Positions 22,064 through 33,828 of a stretch of 64,000 bases of DNA are shown here, piece after piece. The DNA is from Niebla homalea. Its lineage: Eukaryota > Ascomycota > Lecanoromycetes > Lecanorales > Ramalinaceae. Within the stretch, counting starts at the first letter, position 1. Every line of letters begins with the position of its first letter. The DNA lies in NCBI GenBank assembly GCA_019925105.1, contig JAHGAU010000015.1, positions 496,001 to 560,000 of the forward strand, written 5' to 3'. The position numbers and the translations under genes were made by a program. The notes under the pieces are model-generated. The model saw nothing but the letters and a program-made list of their open reading frames with translations, was not told the DNA's origin and ran no database searches.

Positions 22064-23476
22064 ATGGCATCTGCAGCAGCCTATGAGAGACATGCTTTAG
22101 GAGATACGACAAACTCACCGCCACCATCTCCCCCATCCACCATCAAGGCCAGTGGATCAAGTCTCCGTCGAAAGAAAACACACCATGACCTGCATCAAAA
22201 ATTAGACTCTTCTGAGGAGTATCCCTCCCTGCACAGCTCCCTCTACGATGCCTCTATCCAGGATGAAGGCCCCAAAGATGACTCCCCCCAGGCCCCATGG
22301 CGTGCAATAGATGATACCGTTAATGGTGATGATAATGATGATTCAGCGCTGGCATGGGAGAATATAGTACAGGGCCCTGACGGCAGTCCTGTACCCATGA
22401 GCTACCTCCAGCGTCCTTCTCCAACAGGCAAGCTACATGTGCCAACAAGCCTCCCACCCATCAGCGAGCGAACCAGTTTAGCGACTCTACGTTCCCGTCT
22501 TTCAAGCTTGACAGCCCGCTCCCGCTCTCGCTCGCCCGGCTTAGCAATTGCACACAAGAAGTCATTTTCCCTTTCGGATCTGCCAACTCACACAGAGGCC
22601 CAACGTTCCTCTGAATCGTCAACAGCCAATATTGGACCGGCACCGCAGGCCAAAAAGCCGATTACTCACCCACCTCGGCGCTCGCCTACTCCACCGGATT
22701 TGCCATCATTTGGTCAGCCTGAAGCCATCAAATATCGCTTGCCACCACCAAGCAAAAAGCGCTTTCGGGATCGATTGGGTACTCCCACACCGGAGGAGCT
22801 GGAATGGAGACGGCAGACAGATGGTCTGCCAAAGGGCGTAGTGATGAGAGGTGAGGACGGCGTGCTGGTCAGAGGGAAGTTTCAGCCAATTCGAAGCGGT
22901 CATCTGCCACCACAGAGGCAGCAACATGCCACTTTGGCGCTACCGACCCATGAAAGAAATGATACCCCAGGCCCGCCGACTGTTTCAAGACCTCCAGCCG
23001 AGCAGGCGGAGCAGCGCCCTTCGCGGAGTAATAGTCAAGTGGAAGAAGCCCGACGAATAAGCGCAGAAGTGGCCGAAAGTATTGCCCAAGAAAAGCGAGA
23101 GAAGAGGGCAAGGAGGAAGGCGAGTTGTTTCAGGATACTGCTCCACTGTGATCCCATGAGCGTGTGCCGTTGCTGGCGGAAAAATGAAGTCACAAGGGGT
23201 AGTCCTCCCTTGACTCCATTGAACGCCGACTTCAACTTAGAGGAGGAGGATCAAGAGACTCGCAGTAATGAAGGCACTCAAAGCCCGCCCCTGCATGCTT
23301 TGCCAGCCACTTCTGACTTGCGAGAGATTGGTGAGTTGCCACGAGAGCGTAAGAAGCGATTGTCACCAACACATGCACAAGCAACCGAGGGAAGCGACGG
23401 GAATGAGACGAATGCCAACACAGAAAATGATTTGACGGCAGGAGAGGGACCCAGCTCGCAAGTTGCTGGAGCTTGA
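22064..23476 (+). CDS. Disordered fungal orphan protein
   Basis: Single exon, 470 residues, ATG at 22064. Mostly disordered and Ser/Pro-rich. The part likely to be conserved is around residues 225-285: EAIKYRLPPPSKKRFRDRLG, TPTPEELEWRRQTDGLPKGVVMRGEDGVLVRGKFQP. A charged helix (VEEARRISAEVAESIAQEKREKRARRKA) is followed by a short Cys-containing stretch (CFRILLHCDPMSVCRCW), which could be a lipid-modified or metal-binding patch, though no standard spacing is met. Many SP/TP and RS dipeptides hint at phosphoregulation. I do not recognise the family. Confidence 0.75.
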   Translation: MASAAAYERHALGDTTNSPPPSPPSTIKASGSSLRRKKTHHDLHQKLDSSEEYPSLHSSLYDASIQDEGPKDDSPQAPWRAIDDTVNGDDNDDSALAWENIVQGPDGSPVPMSYLQRPSPTGKLHVPTSLPPISERTSLATLRSRLSSLTARSRSRSPGLAIAHKKSFSLSDLPTHTEAQRSSESSTANIGPAPQAKKPITHPPRRSPTPPDLPSFGQPEAIKYRLPPPSKKRFRDRLGTPTPEELEWRRQTDGLPKGVVMRGEDGVLVRGKFQPIRSGHLPPQRQQHATLALPTHERNDTPGPPTVSRPPAEQAEQRPSRSNSQVEEARRISAEVAESIAQEKREKRARRKASCFRILLHCDPMSVCRCWRKNEVTRGSPPLTPLNADFNLEEEDQETRSNEGTQSPPLHALPATSDLREIGELPRERKKRLSPTHAQATEGSDGNETNANTENDLTAGEGPSSQVAGA

Positions 23477-23798
23477 GCTCTTAAGCCAACATCGTACTGC
23501 GTGAGAATCTCATGAAACGCATGATTTCAGTGTACTCGAAATATTGGGCCAATGGGGCGTTCGCAGGCAATCGGGTTGGATGGCGAAGCTTATGGCTTAG
23601 GAGATTTTGTTGGAAAGAGTACGTAATCAGAGCTTGAGGGTCCAGGCTATCAACCAGGCATAGCATGATGAACAAGCATACAAGTACATTTCTCATTCTA
23701 TCTCTAGACCGCTCGCTGCAGACACTGGACTGGTGAGGATAAAGCTGTACAAGATTGCCGTGCCCTTCTGCTTGCCCCTACCTCCATGGCCAATAGTA
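23477..23798. other. Convergent 3' spacer
   Basis: Lies between the stop codons of the plus-strand orphan and the minus-strand QCR6. Expected to hold both 3' UTRs; no other feature seen. Confidence 0.6.
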
Positions 23799-24538
23799 TC
23801 ACTTCAGCGCCCGGAAGAGTTTTGGTGCGGCGCACTGGGCAGCACAATGTTGGAGGTGGAAGACTGCGGTTGGAGGATGAGGAGTCAGCCATATGCCTCC
23901 TGAATGACACGAGCAAAGAGAATGGCAAATCTTACATTCTTCCACACAATCCTCTTTCGGCCCCTTGTGATTCGGGTTCTCATGCTGTGCAGTAACCCGC
24001 TCGGCGCATTCATCGAAGTGGTGCTTCAGGGGCGCGCATTGCGCTGACTTTGAACATTCTATACCTCTCGGTTAGCATTAGCTTCCAAAAGAGGGCAAAA
24101 CATCAAAGGATCAATGGCTCGGTCTCCCTTAAAATGCCGGCCTGACCGCGCAGACAGCTTGAGATCTCATCACCACTGCCATGACGATTGAGACTCACAT
24201 AGCCCTCAAAGATAATGATCACAAACCGGGCATGACTCTCTAATCCAAAAGAAATTGCACGTACCTTCCTCCAGTTTCGGCTTCAAATCCTCGGGCTCCT
24301 CTTCCTCTTCCTCCTCTTCTTCTTCTTCTTCCTCCTCCTCCCCATCCCCTCCCTCCTCGCCACCCTCCGCTTCGCCCTCCTCCCCTCCTTCCTCGCCTTC
24401 TCCCTCTCCCTCGGCCTTGTCTCCCTCCTCTCCTTCTCCGCTATCTTCCTCTTTTTCCTCCTCGGGCGGAGCGTCGGCGTGTAATTCGGTAAATGAGAAG
24501 GTGGATAGGAAATCGCTAAAGGTTTCGGTGAAACCCAT
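23799..24538 (-). CDS. QCR6: Ubiquinol-cytochrome c reductase hinge protein (complex III)
   Basis: Acidic hinge subunit of mitochondrial complex III that helps cytochrome c1 contact cytochrome c in the intermembrane space. Three exons on the minus strand: 24538-24265, 24058-23936, 23863-23799; introns of 206 and 72 bp, the first with a GCTAAC branch point. Product 153 residues. It starts MGFTETFSDFLSTF, has a Glu/Gly tract of about 60 residues ending PEDLKPKLEE, then the Cys-rich fold ECSKSAQCAPLKHHFDECAERV, KEDCVEEFFHLQHC and AAQCAAPKLFRALK, matching the family's paired-cysteine helical hairpin. The acidic run is encoded by (GAG/GAA) codons, so the opposite strand shows a false Ser-rich frame. 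Upstream it diverges from EAF3. Confidence 0.93.
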
Positions 24539-25368
24539 GACGCACAAGGCTGATGGAGAATCGCCCACGGCTCCCCTCGCTACCCGTAACAGTTATGATC
24601 GGAAAAGGTAGTACAGGGGGGGGCGCAATTGGTGGAGGAAGGAGAATGTTAGAGGTGAGGTACTTTAAGCTTTTCTTGGGCGCGGCGGAATTTGGGGGAT
24701 GCTGATTGGTTGGGAGATTTTGGGGCTAGGGGGGATGGGTTCAAAACGACCGTTCTCCTTCTTGCTGGAATCTCGACTAATACAAATGATGGAGCTTCTT
24801 CAAGTTCTTAATCTATTAGGCGAGATATGAGATGAGTTCAATGATAATATGCACGGCGGGCTACTGAGGTGTCCATGGATGGGTCCTATTGTCAGAATGA
24901 TTATTTAAAGGGCGAACATATTGATGTCTAGCTGTTGCTCCATGCTCTATATATTAGCCAGGCTATCATATACATCGTTTCTGGTGGACTTTGCCTTCTC
25001 AAGTAGTTGTTTCAGAATCAATGTTCAATGCTTACACGACTTCTCTCTGCTGCACCGATCCGTGCTTCTCCCTTACCATGCTTCTCCCTTACCATGCTTC
25101 TCCCGTACCATGCACGATTAGATCTTTTGCTTCAAAAAAAATACATCTTCCATTACTCTAATCAACACGGTCATTACAGAGGTGTCATCAGTAACAGCTG
25201 AATGTCCATAAACACTTGTTTGCTCGCCTCCTAGAGAAAGCGCGGCTGGCCGCGCTAGCGAATTCACCCTTTTCTGTTTCTTTGCTGCTAACTTCTCTTC
25301 CTCCTTATACAATTTCGCCAACGCCGCTTTCTCCCTGAAACTAGTGGATCATCATATCTACAGCAAAG
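24539..25368. promoter_or_regulatory. Divergent region between QCR6 and EAF3
   Basis: No gene. It contains three tandem copies of a 16-bp unit at 25064-25111 and AT-rich stretches (TATATATTAG near 24947-24956). It presumably carries both promoters. Confidence 0.5.
25064..25111. repeat. Short tandem repeat, 3 x 16 bp
   Basis: Unit GCTTCTCCCTTACCAT at 25064-25079 and 25080-25095; a third copy at 25096-25111 differs by one base (CCCG for CCCT). It sits about 260 bp upstream of the EAF3 start, in a pyrimidine-rich strand as is common in fungal promoters. Confidence 0.9.
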
Positions 25369-27222
25369 ATGGCACCTGCTAAGAAACCTAACGCTTTCGA
25401 GAAGGACGAGAAAGTCCTCTGCTTCCATCACGAGCTTCTCTATGAGGCCAAGGTGTTGAACTGGAGACCCGTGGACGCAACAGACAAGAACAGTCCTCAA
25501 CAGTACCGTGTCCATTACAAGGGATGGAAAGCTACGTAGGTCTCCTCGATTTCATACCGCTTACCGCGACTTTTCCCAAATTTCATGTCGCCCAGCCTCG
25601 GAGGAAAGGCTGTATATGCTACAATTCTCTTTCTGGGGACAGTAGCGGTCCATGCTGCATGCTAGGACAGCAGTTTTCTCCATGAAGAGGTCTATGCCGT
25701 CATTGTCTCATCAAGTTCTCCAGCCGAAATCCACTTCCAGCACCTCCCCTTCCCGAGATTGTCCTTTCCAAGTAACACTACGACCTCGAGCTTTCCCCAC
25801 TAACATTACCGCAACCACAGTTGGGATGACTGGGTCCCCGCTGATCGCCTCCGCAAATTCACAGAGGACAACTGCCAACTCGCCAGATCCCTCAAGGGAC
25901 AGATGGATGACCTACGACGAGCCACGACCGGAGTGCCAAAACCGACTGCTGCGTCTGCCGCCAAGAAGAAGGCCGTGGATTCGGATATGAGTTCCCAGAG
26001 GGGAAGCGAGGATCGCCAGGTCCAGACGACGACGGCTACGGGGAGGGGACAGAAGAGGGGGAGGGATTATGAGATTGAAAAGGTATGTCAACCTCTTCTT
26101 TCTTGCGGTCTTTGTTCATGTTGGTCTTGCAGACCATTGCGAGCTTTTTGAAGAGATCCTTTTTTTTGTCTGCCGCTCGGGAGACTCTAGTCTTGTCTGT
26201 GTATGCATTCCCAGAGCTGTAAGGGTTTCCTTTGAAAAAGCTTTCAGTCCTACGGGCCTTACAGTCTGCCTTTTTCCTGTTTTCCTTCTTCAATACTGTC
26301 TCGAAGTGCGAAGCCCCGTTAGCTTGGGAGTATAGTAGTAGTTTCGTGACTTTCTTCCTTCCTATCGTCGGCATTTGGCTACCCTGTCTTGGAATACTTG
26401 ATTTTGCGAGCTCATCGAGCAACGGATCCCCTTATCCGTCCCCCTTATGTCGCCCCGCCCTCGAATCATCATCCCGTCACTAACGCCTAACCCCCGCACA
26501 GGAAGATTCCTTCCTCTCCCGCCCCGCCATCCGCCTCCCCCTCCCCGACCACCTGAAATCCATCCTCGTCGACGATTGGGAATACGTCACCAAATCCCTC
26601 TCGCTCGTCCCACTCCCCTCACCCTACCCGGTCAACAGCATCCTTGACGCCTACTTTGATGAAACCAAGGGCCACCGCCGTCTCGGCTCCGCCGAGGCTG
26701 ACCTGCTGGAGGAAGTGGTGATGGGGGTGAAGGATTATTTCGAGCAGTGCCTGGGACGGATCTTGCTGTACCGGTTTGAGCGACAGCAGTACTATGAGGT
26801 CAGGGCGGCCATGGATCGCGGGGCTGAAGGATTCGAGAAACGGGGAGGGGTGGGGGATGTTTATGGGGCGGAGCATCTGTGTCGGTTATTCGGTAGGTTT
26901 GATTTTTTTTTCTTTCTCATGTGCTTTTTGCTGCCGGCAGGCAGTCTTTCTGCTAGCGTTCGCATCTTGATCTCCAAGTCTTGAACATCCGGTGATGATG
27001 ATGAGGAGGGTAGTATGGACTGAGTCCACCTGCTGACGTTGTCACACAGTATCTCTCCCGGAGCTCATTGCCCAAACGAACATGGACGCCCAATCGGTCA
27101 AGAAATTGAAGGAGGAGGTCACTTTGATCACGAATTGGATGGCCAAGAACTCGGCACGCTTCATGACGCAGGCATACCAGGTTGCCAATCCGGAATACGT
27201 CGACGCTGCAAAAGGGTTATGA
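25369..27222 (+). CDS. EAF3: Chromatin modification protein Eaf3 / MRG15
   Basis: Chromo-barrel plus MRG protein shared by the NuA4 acetyltransferase and Rpd3S deacetylase complexes, reading H3K36 methylation. Exons 25369-25535, 25821-26082, 26502-26892 and 27050-27222 give 330 residues. Introns are 285, 419 and 157 bp, long for this window, each with good GT..AG and CTAAC signals. Chromo barrel: [46 protein letters not shown] (aromatic cage region). MRG domain from about residue 143: SFLSRPAIRLPLPDHLKSIL, DDWEYVTKS, FERQQYYEV, GAEHLCRLFVSLPELIAQT and a C-terminal FMTQAYQVANPEYVDAA. The linker is basic (GRGQKRGRDYEIEK). Full length for the family. Confidence 0.95.
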
Positions 27223-27556
27223 GGGTAGGAACGGAGAAAGAGACCGGGGTCTCAACCAGGAGCAGCGTGCTTGCGCATCGAGAGGAGATAGGCAATCGAG
27301 GGCGTTTGATGTTCTGAATAGGTTGGATTGTAGCATTCATACGATTCGCCATCCAATTATACCTTCTTACAACATTTGCGAATGACGATTAATCCCATGT
27401 TGGTCCTACTCATTCATATTGCTATAGTTCTCGCTACAGACCTATTAAGGATGACCATACCCAAAGGTCATGCTCCCAGGCATTTCATACCCATGTTGTA
27501 TATTTACAAAGCAATAGGTATTTTCACAAGTGATGTCCCTTGCATAGTAACTCTCC
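27223..27556. other. Convergent 3' spacer between EAF3 and KGD1
   Basis: 334 bp between opposing stop codons; AT-rich, presumably both 3' UTRs. No gene. Confidence 0.6.
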
Positions 27557-30500
27557 TTATTCTCCCTTCAATTTGTCCTGCGTGACCCCAAAAGCCATCT
27601 CCAACATATCCATCTCCTCCTTCATGTGCGTGCCCTTCAACCCCGTCGCTACCGATGCGCTCGGATTCCGGCCTGCATACATTACGTGCCTCCTGTCGTG
27701 ATGTTCGGTCTCATTCAACAAGGTCTCAATCCTCGGCTGAGTGAAGCTCCACGCTCCCGCGTTCAACGGCTCCTCCTGCGCCCAGACAATGGTCTTGGCA
27801 TTGGGATACGAGTCGAGGTTTTCCTTGAGTTGCGCCCATGGGAAAGGGTTGAGTTGCTCGATACGCGTGATTGCCGTAGCTTTGAGTTTCTCGTCCGCGG
27901 CGCGGTGCTTGTGGAGGGCGGCATAGACTTGGCCAGTGCACATAATAACGCGATCGATTTCGTCGTGAGATTTGATGTCGCCGGACTCGTGGGCTGGATC
28001 CGGGATGATCCATTGAAAGTGTGATTCACCTGTGAAGTCGGAGATGGGAGATCGGGCAAGTGGGTGACGGAGGAGGGATTTGGAGAAGAATAGGATCAAA
28101 GCTAGGGAAGGGAGGTCAGCAGCTTAGCTACTTTAGAGAGAATGCACGACTTACGCTTTCGGAATTGACGATTCATCTGCCTTCTCAGGATGTGGAAGAG
28201 GTTGGAGGGAGTGGTCATGTAGGCTATTTGCATGTTACAGTCTTGGTGTTGGCGCTCGAGCTTGTCGGGCGCAGGGAATATTCTTGGATCTTCGTTGCAC
28301 AGCTGGAGGTACCGCTCCATCCGGCCAGAGGAATGTTCCGGCCCCTGACCGTCATAGCCATGAGGCAATGACATGACAAGACCTGATCTTTGCAACCACT
28401 TGACCTCTCCCGAGGCAACAAATTGGTCGATGATGCATTGGCAATTGTTCGCGAAATCACCAAATTGGGCCTCCCAGACAACAAGGGCATTCGGCGAGGA
28501 CAATGAATATCCATATTCAAAGCCAAGGACGCCGAACTCGCTCAAAGATGAATTGGTGATTCTAAAGGTGCCTTGTTTATCATTGACATGCTGCAATGGT
28601 GTATAAGTACTCTCGGTCTCTTGGTCATGCAACACAGCATGTCTTTGCGAGAATGTCCCGCGCTCAACGTCCTGACCTGAGACTCGGACGTGGTGGCCTT
28701 CATCGCAGAGTGTACCGAATGCGAGGGCTTCTGCGGTAGACCAATCGATCGCTTTGCCATCATCGACGGCCTTTTTCCGGCCAGCCAGGATACGTTTCAG
28801 GTTCTTGTGGACGTGAAAGCCTTCTGGTGCCCCGCTGATGACATTGCCAATATGCTGCAGCTTTTCAGCTGGGACTCCTGTAGGATTGTGTGGCAGTATC
28901 TCGGTAGCAAGTTCCTTGGGAGACTTGAAACCGTTCCAAGCTGAGGTCAACCATTCCTTGGAGGTCGGTTGGTAGTCTTTACTTGCTTCGAAGCTGTCTG
29001 ACAACATGCCCCACACCCATTTCTTGTGTTCCTCAATATCATCTTTTGTGAACGTGCCTTCGTCGAGAAGCTTCTTTTCGTACTTCTGAAGCGTCGGTTT
29101 CTGTTCCTCAATTCGCTTATACATGAGGGGTTGTGTGAAGGACGGTTGATCAGTCTCGTTGTGTCCCTGCTTCCTGTAACAAACGATGTCAATGACTACA
29201 TCAGACTTGAATTCGGCACGCCAGTCAGCGGCCATCTGGCAGACAAAGTTGACGGCCTCGACATCGTCACCGTTCACGTGGAACACGGGCGCATCTATCG
29301 CTTTTGCAATGTCGGTACAGTAGGGAGTAGAGCGGGCAAAACGGGGATCTGTCGTGAATCCAATCTGATTGTTAACGACCAAATGAATGGTACCACCAGT
29401 GGAGTAGGCTGGTAACGAGTGGAAGCCCATGGTTTCATATACGATACCTTGAGCAGCCATGGCTGCATCACCGTGCAGCAGGACTCCCATCGCAGTGGAA
29501 TAGTTCTTCTCGTCATCGTTGTAGTGCTGTATAGCCCGAGTCTTTCCAAGGACTACTGGGTCTTCGGCCTCTAAATGTGATGGGTTGGCGACCAGTGATA
29601 GCTGCACCCGTTTGCCAGAAGGTGTAGGCCGCTCAAAGTTCATACCCAGGTGGTATTTGACGTCTCCTGAACCTTCGTCTGAAGGCTCTGCAGAGCCTCC
29701 AAATTCGCTGAAGATAGATTCGTTGGGCTTCCGAACGACATTACTCAATACATTCAATCTGCCACGATGCGGCATTCCAATGACAATGTCTTTGACGCCG
29801 TAGTCGACGCTACGATCTATCAAAGCTTTCATGCCAGGGACTAGGGTCTCTCCGCCTTCCAGTCCAAATCGTTTGTCATTGGGGTATTTCGTTGCCAGGA
29901 ACGATTCGAAGCTTGTGCTCCAGATGAGGCGGTCTAGAATGCGACGCTTGTCGTCGACTGAATATTTAAAGGGTTGAGGAATCTCGATACGATTTCTTAT
30001 CCAGTCGCACTGTTGTCTGTCTGGAATGTGGATGAACTCCACTCCGTATGCCCCACAGTATAGTCTTTCACAGGTATTGACGATCTCGCGGAGTGTCATC
30101 TTGTCGCGGCCTTCGGTTGCGAACCTTGGCAATATGCCAGGACCCAGGCCAAATTCTGTATCCAGATCTTTCTCGGAAAATTGATAATGGTCCAACTCCA
30201 GTTCTCTAGGCTTGTGATAGCCGAATGCTTCTGCTTCGCCACGGATACCCAGTGGATCGGTTCTCGCCTTGTGGTGACCTCGTGCCTGGTAGGCACGCAC
30301 TAGCAGCTGAACTTTCAGATGACCCCCAACGTCCTGTCCTTGCCCTGTCGCCACACCGGCACTTGCGCCGAGCAAATCTGACGGTACGTCGCCCTCTGGT
30401 ATTGACATGATAGTAGGAGGTGGCTGGAAGGCCTGCGACATGGGCATGCTGCCATCCTCCATGTTTCGGAAGTAGACCTGCCATGATACGTGCACACTTG

Positions 30501-30825
30501 AGGGGTCCCTCTTCCACTGCATGTACATTTCATCTATGTAGTTGGCGGTGTTTCCCTGTAGGAATGAATCTGAAGGATCCTGAAAGCACTGCATCAGCCA
30601 CATTGTACGAAGGACCCTAGGTTATAGACTCACCACTCCTCGGCTGGTCTGCTCAGCAGAGACAGCATAATGGCGCTTATGCTGGATGGTTGAGGGCAGC
30701 GCGGAGGACTGTCTTGAAAGGCAACATCTGCCCCGAAAGATCTTATTGCCACATGTTGGCCTTTGAGCGAGGCGAGTGCATCGAGTTAGGCAGGGGCCCG
30801 ACTTGCGAAGTGATGATCGAAGCAT
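27557..30825 (-). CDS. KGD1: 2-oxoglutarate dehydrogenase E1 component, mitochondrial
   Basis: Thiamine-diphosphate decarboxylase subunit of the 2-oxoglutarate dehydrogenase complex in the TCA cycle. Minus-strand exons 30825-30634, 30579-28155 and 28101-27557 (introns 54 and 53 bp) give 1053 residues, the usual length. The first about 60 residues are Arg/Ser-rich without acidic residues ([15 protein letters not shown]...), a mitochondrial targeting sequence. Then [19 protein letters not shown] (E2-binding N-terminus), [29 protein letters not shown] (ThDP/Mg site), [29 protein letters not shown], the pyrimidine-binding part ([14 protein letters not shown]), [14 protein letters not shown] and a C-terminal [16 protein letters not shown]. 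All key motifs are intact. Confidence 0.96.
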
Positions 30826-31261
30826 CTTTTGAACGTGCTGTGACTGAGCAAAAGAATCAACTCATGGCAAAATTCGAAGCACTTTTGTAGGAATGCTGCA
30901 GCACGAATCCTGCTGTTCCTAGTAGATGCTCAAGTAGTCAGTAAGCATAGAATAGCTATTACTTTCATGTGGGCCCAATGACACCAGCGAGTCAGGTGCA
31001 GCCCTGTCCTTTGCAGCGTCTGTTCCACTGTTCCTGCCCTTCACCAGCCTGGCTTCTCCGCAGCTATGCGGAGAAAGCTGCGGGATTCTCGGAACTGCAG
31101 CCCACGGCCGCTAGTCTAGGGCTAGACTGTGCATAACATTGTTCAAGTTTATGAAAGTCTGAGAGCTACTTCTATTATCATCTCAGCCTAACAAGCAAGG
31201 TCTTTGGTTGTGAGTCATTTAATCCTCTATCATGATATGAAATGGAGGCTTGCTTGGTAAC
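30826..31261. promoter_or_regulatory. Divergent promoter of KGD1 and TFB1 with a short hairpin
   Basis: No gene. An inverted repeat TTCTCCGCA (31054-31062) / TGCGGAGAA (31067-31075) with a 4-nt spacer can form a hairpin; an overlapping CGCAGCT (31059-31065) / AGCTGCG (31075-31081) offers an alternative fold. The function is unknown. Confidence 0.5.
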
Positions 31262-33270
31262 ATGTCACCACCTCGAGGGTCTGCCGCCTACAAGAAGAAA
31301 GATGGCACCCTGGCCTTGTCAAAAGACAGCGCGTCTGTCTCTTGGACACCTGTTGCGCCCCCCGGCTCAAAGCCCGCCTTGACTTTACCTGTGTCCACCA
31401 TCACCAGTGAGTCAGATGTCAGGAGCACTTGTGGAATGCTTGTGGGTTCATGTAATGGATAGATCTTCAACAGACACCTGCGAGTAGCGCAAAGGTTATG
31501 CTCAAGGTCTTTGCTCAGCCTCCAGGTGCCAGAGATGCAGAGACTCACGTATTCTCATTCACATCTGTCACCGCTGCTCGAGCAGAAGCAGACGCAATCA
31601 GAGATGCTCTCAGCAAGGCCATCCAAGCAATCAAGACAAAGGGTCTAACCGCCGCCGGGGGTGGAGGAGGCGGCGCATCCTCGGCGTCGATGGCAATTGC
31701 AGGAGTCCTCTCTTCCAAAACTGGAGAGGAAGGGCCAAATGCTTTGTTTGACGACGAAAAGCTGAAGCAAAACGTGGAGCTTCAACAGTCCTTGCTCGAA
31801 GCAGATCCTCCTTTGAAGGAACTCTGTATGGAGACTCTTCGGACCAAGCCAGAATCAATCACCACATCCCAATTCACCACTCAATTCTGGTCCTCGAGGG
31901 TTCATCTTCTACGGGCCCATGCTATTAAAAAGGGTCAGACACGGGGTGCCTACAATGTCTTGTCGAGCATCAAGCCTGTCACGGTCGATAATGCTATAAA
32001 GCTTAGTATCAGCAAAGAACAAATACAATTGATCTTCAAACAACACTCCCTAGTCAAGCGTGTGTACGATGAAAATGTTCCCAAGATCAGCGAGGAGGCC
32101 TTCTGGTCGAGATTCTTCCAGAGCCGGCTGTTTAAGAAGTTAAAAGGAGAAAGGATTACGGACAACGACCCTACCGACACCATTCTGGACAAATATCTGC
32201 AGGTTGACGAAGATGAGGATCGCGCTCGGCGCCTCATGGCTTCCCACGTCCCCCACATCATCGACATCGAAGGCAACGAAGAGAACCACAGCCAACGGAA
32301 AGGCAACGACGGAGACATGACAATGCGGCCGGCTTCCATGAACAAGGTCCCCATTATCCGTACCCTAAACGCACTCAGCGAGAAGATCCTCTCCCACGTC
32401 ACGCCCAACGATATCGATCCCTCATTACCCATCGGCGTCGACGAAGAAACTTTCAATTCGCTCGCCCTCCGTGACCTCCAAGCCGACGCCGAAGAAAACC
32501 GCATCATCCTCAACATCAAAGATCAATCCCGCTTTTTCTCCAATGACCGCGAATCCGACGTCTCCGCCGACGCCCTCCTCTACGCCAAACAGAACCCCAA
32601 GAAAGTCCTCAAATCTCTCCGTGCCGACCTCGCTCAAGCAAGCGCCACCACTAACCTCTCCCTCGCCATCGGCGTCAACGACGACAGCGATAGCTCCGAT
32701 GAAGACGCCGAGGACAACAGCAGCAGCAAAGACCATGTCGGAAGCCGCGCCGCTCTCACAGCCGCCACGTCCCAAATGATGGCAGCGATAACCACCCAGC
32801 GCCTGCGATTAAACTCCGCCAACGACCCATCCTCCTCCGCACCCTTCTCCACCGTCGCCTCAACATCCACCTCCGGCCTGCCTAGTGCAATCTTCGAGCG
32901 CCTCACCCTCACTCACGCCACGACTACGGAATTCCTCTCGCACTTCTGGTCCGCCTTCCTCTCCGGCTCCCCCGCTCGCGCCGACGAGATCGGGAAGCTG
33001 GTCGAAACGCTCGATCGTGCGATGGACCGCATCAAAGCCGTCGCGGAGGACGCGGAGAAAGAGCGGCAGAAAGATGTGGACAGGTTGAAACAGCAAGTGA
33101 AGGAGTATTTCGATCGGACCGGGAAGAGACGGAAAGTCGATCTGGAGAGTGTGAAGGGCGGCAAGAAGGTGGTGGATCGGTTGTTGGGGCCGACTGTGAG
33201 GGCGATTGGGGAGGCTTTGGGGGAGTATCAGAAGGCGTTGAAGGAAGTCGGTGAGGACGGGGGAGCTTAG
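31262..33270 (+). CDS. TFB1: TFIIH core subunit Tfb1 / p62
   Basis: Subunit of the general transcription and repair factor TFIIH. Exon 1 31262-31406, intron 31407-31462 (56 bp), exon 2 31463-33270; 650 residues from the ATG at 31262. The N-terminal PH-like domain covers about residues 1-115 (YKKKDGTLALSKDSASVSWTP, then NLQQTPASSAKVMLKVF and VFSFTS). Two BSD domains follow: the first about 165-225 (FTTQFWSSRVHLLRAHAI), the second about 250-305 (ISEEAFWSRFFQSRLFKKLKG). Then comes the acidic linker and the helical C-terminal region (ATTTEFLSHFWSAFLSG, and a DRTGKRRKVD end). Start and splice junction are supported by the continuity of the PH domain across the intron. Convergent with the GDP-mannose pyrophosphorylase gene. 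Confidence 0.93.
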
Positions 33271-33828
33271 AGGAGGTTGATGGTGATGCGATGGAAGCCC
33301 GTGTTTCGATCACATTATTCTTGAGACATTGGCTGCATAGCGAAGGCGTCGGGGGAAAGCGCAGCTTACGTTGTGAGGAGAGCAGGATGATTCATATCAT
33401 CGAAGGCACTGTGTTAGTCGATTTAAAACCCCTTATCGAGTGGATCGCTTGGATACAATTCATCCACAATATGAGAGCTTCAAAAATTGTTGGTCTATCC
33501 GAGCCTACCCTGATTTCCACGATGCCAGCTCGTTCTTTGGGATCATATGCCTTTGTGTCACCACATGATGTTGCTCTAACGAGAGCAAAATGCTGATGAT
33601 GCCTTTGCTCCCTGTCTAATTCTCTCGCCATATAGCCATATTACTTTCCCTCCATCCACGCGATGCATGTATGCCCCACTCGTCCTGCCTCAAGGCAGGC
33701 CCGCCAAATACGCATATATTCTGGGTGGAGATCTCTGCTCAGAAGCGGCAGTCTAGCTATCATGACCCCCATACCCTCATGCCACCAAATGAAGCGAAAG
33801 ATCTCATCCACAAACACGAGTGATACTC
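33271..33828. other. Convergent 3' spacer
   Basis: Between the TFB1 stop and the stop of the minus-strand pyrophosphorylase gene. No gene or repeat recognised. Confidence 0.55.

Noticed and set aside
24255..24611. Ser/Pro-rich open frame on the plus strand
   Set aside because: It is the antisense shadow of the QCR6 acidic tract (GAG/GAA codons read as TCC/TCT); no conserved features.
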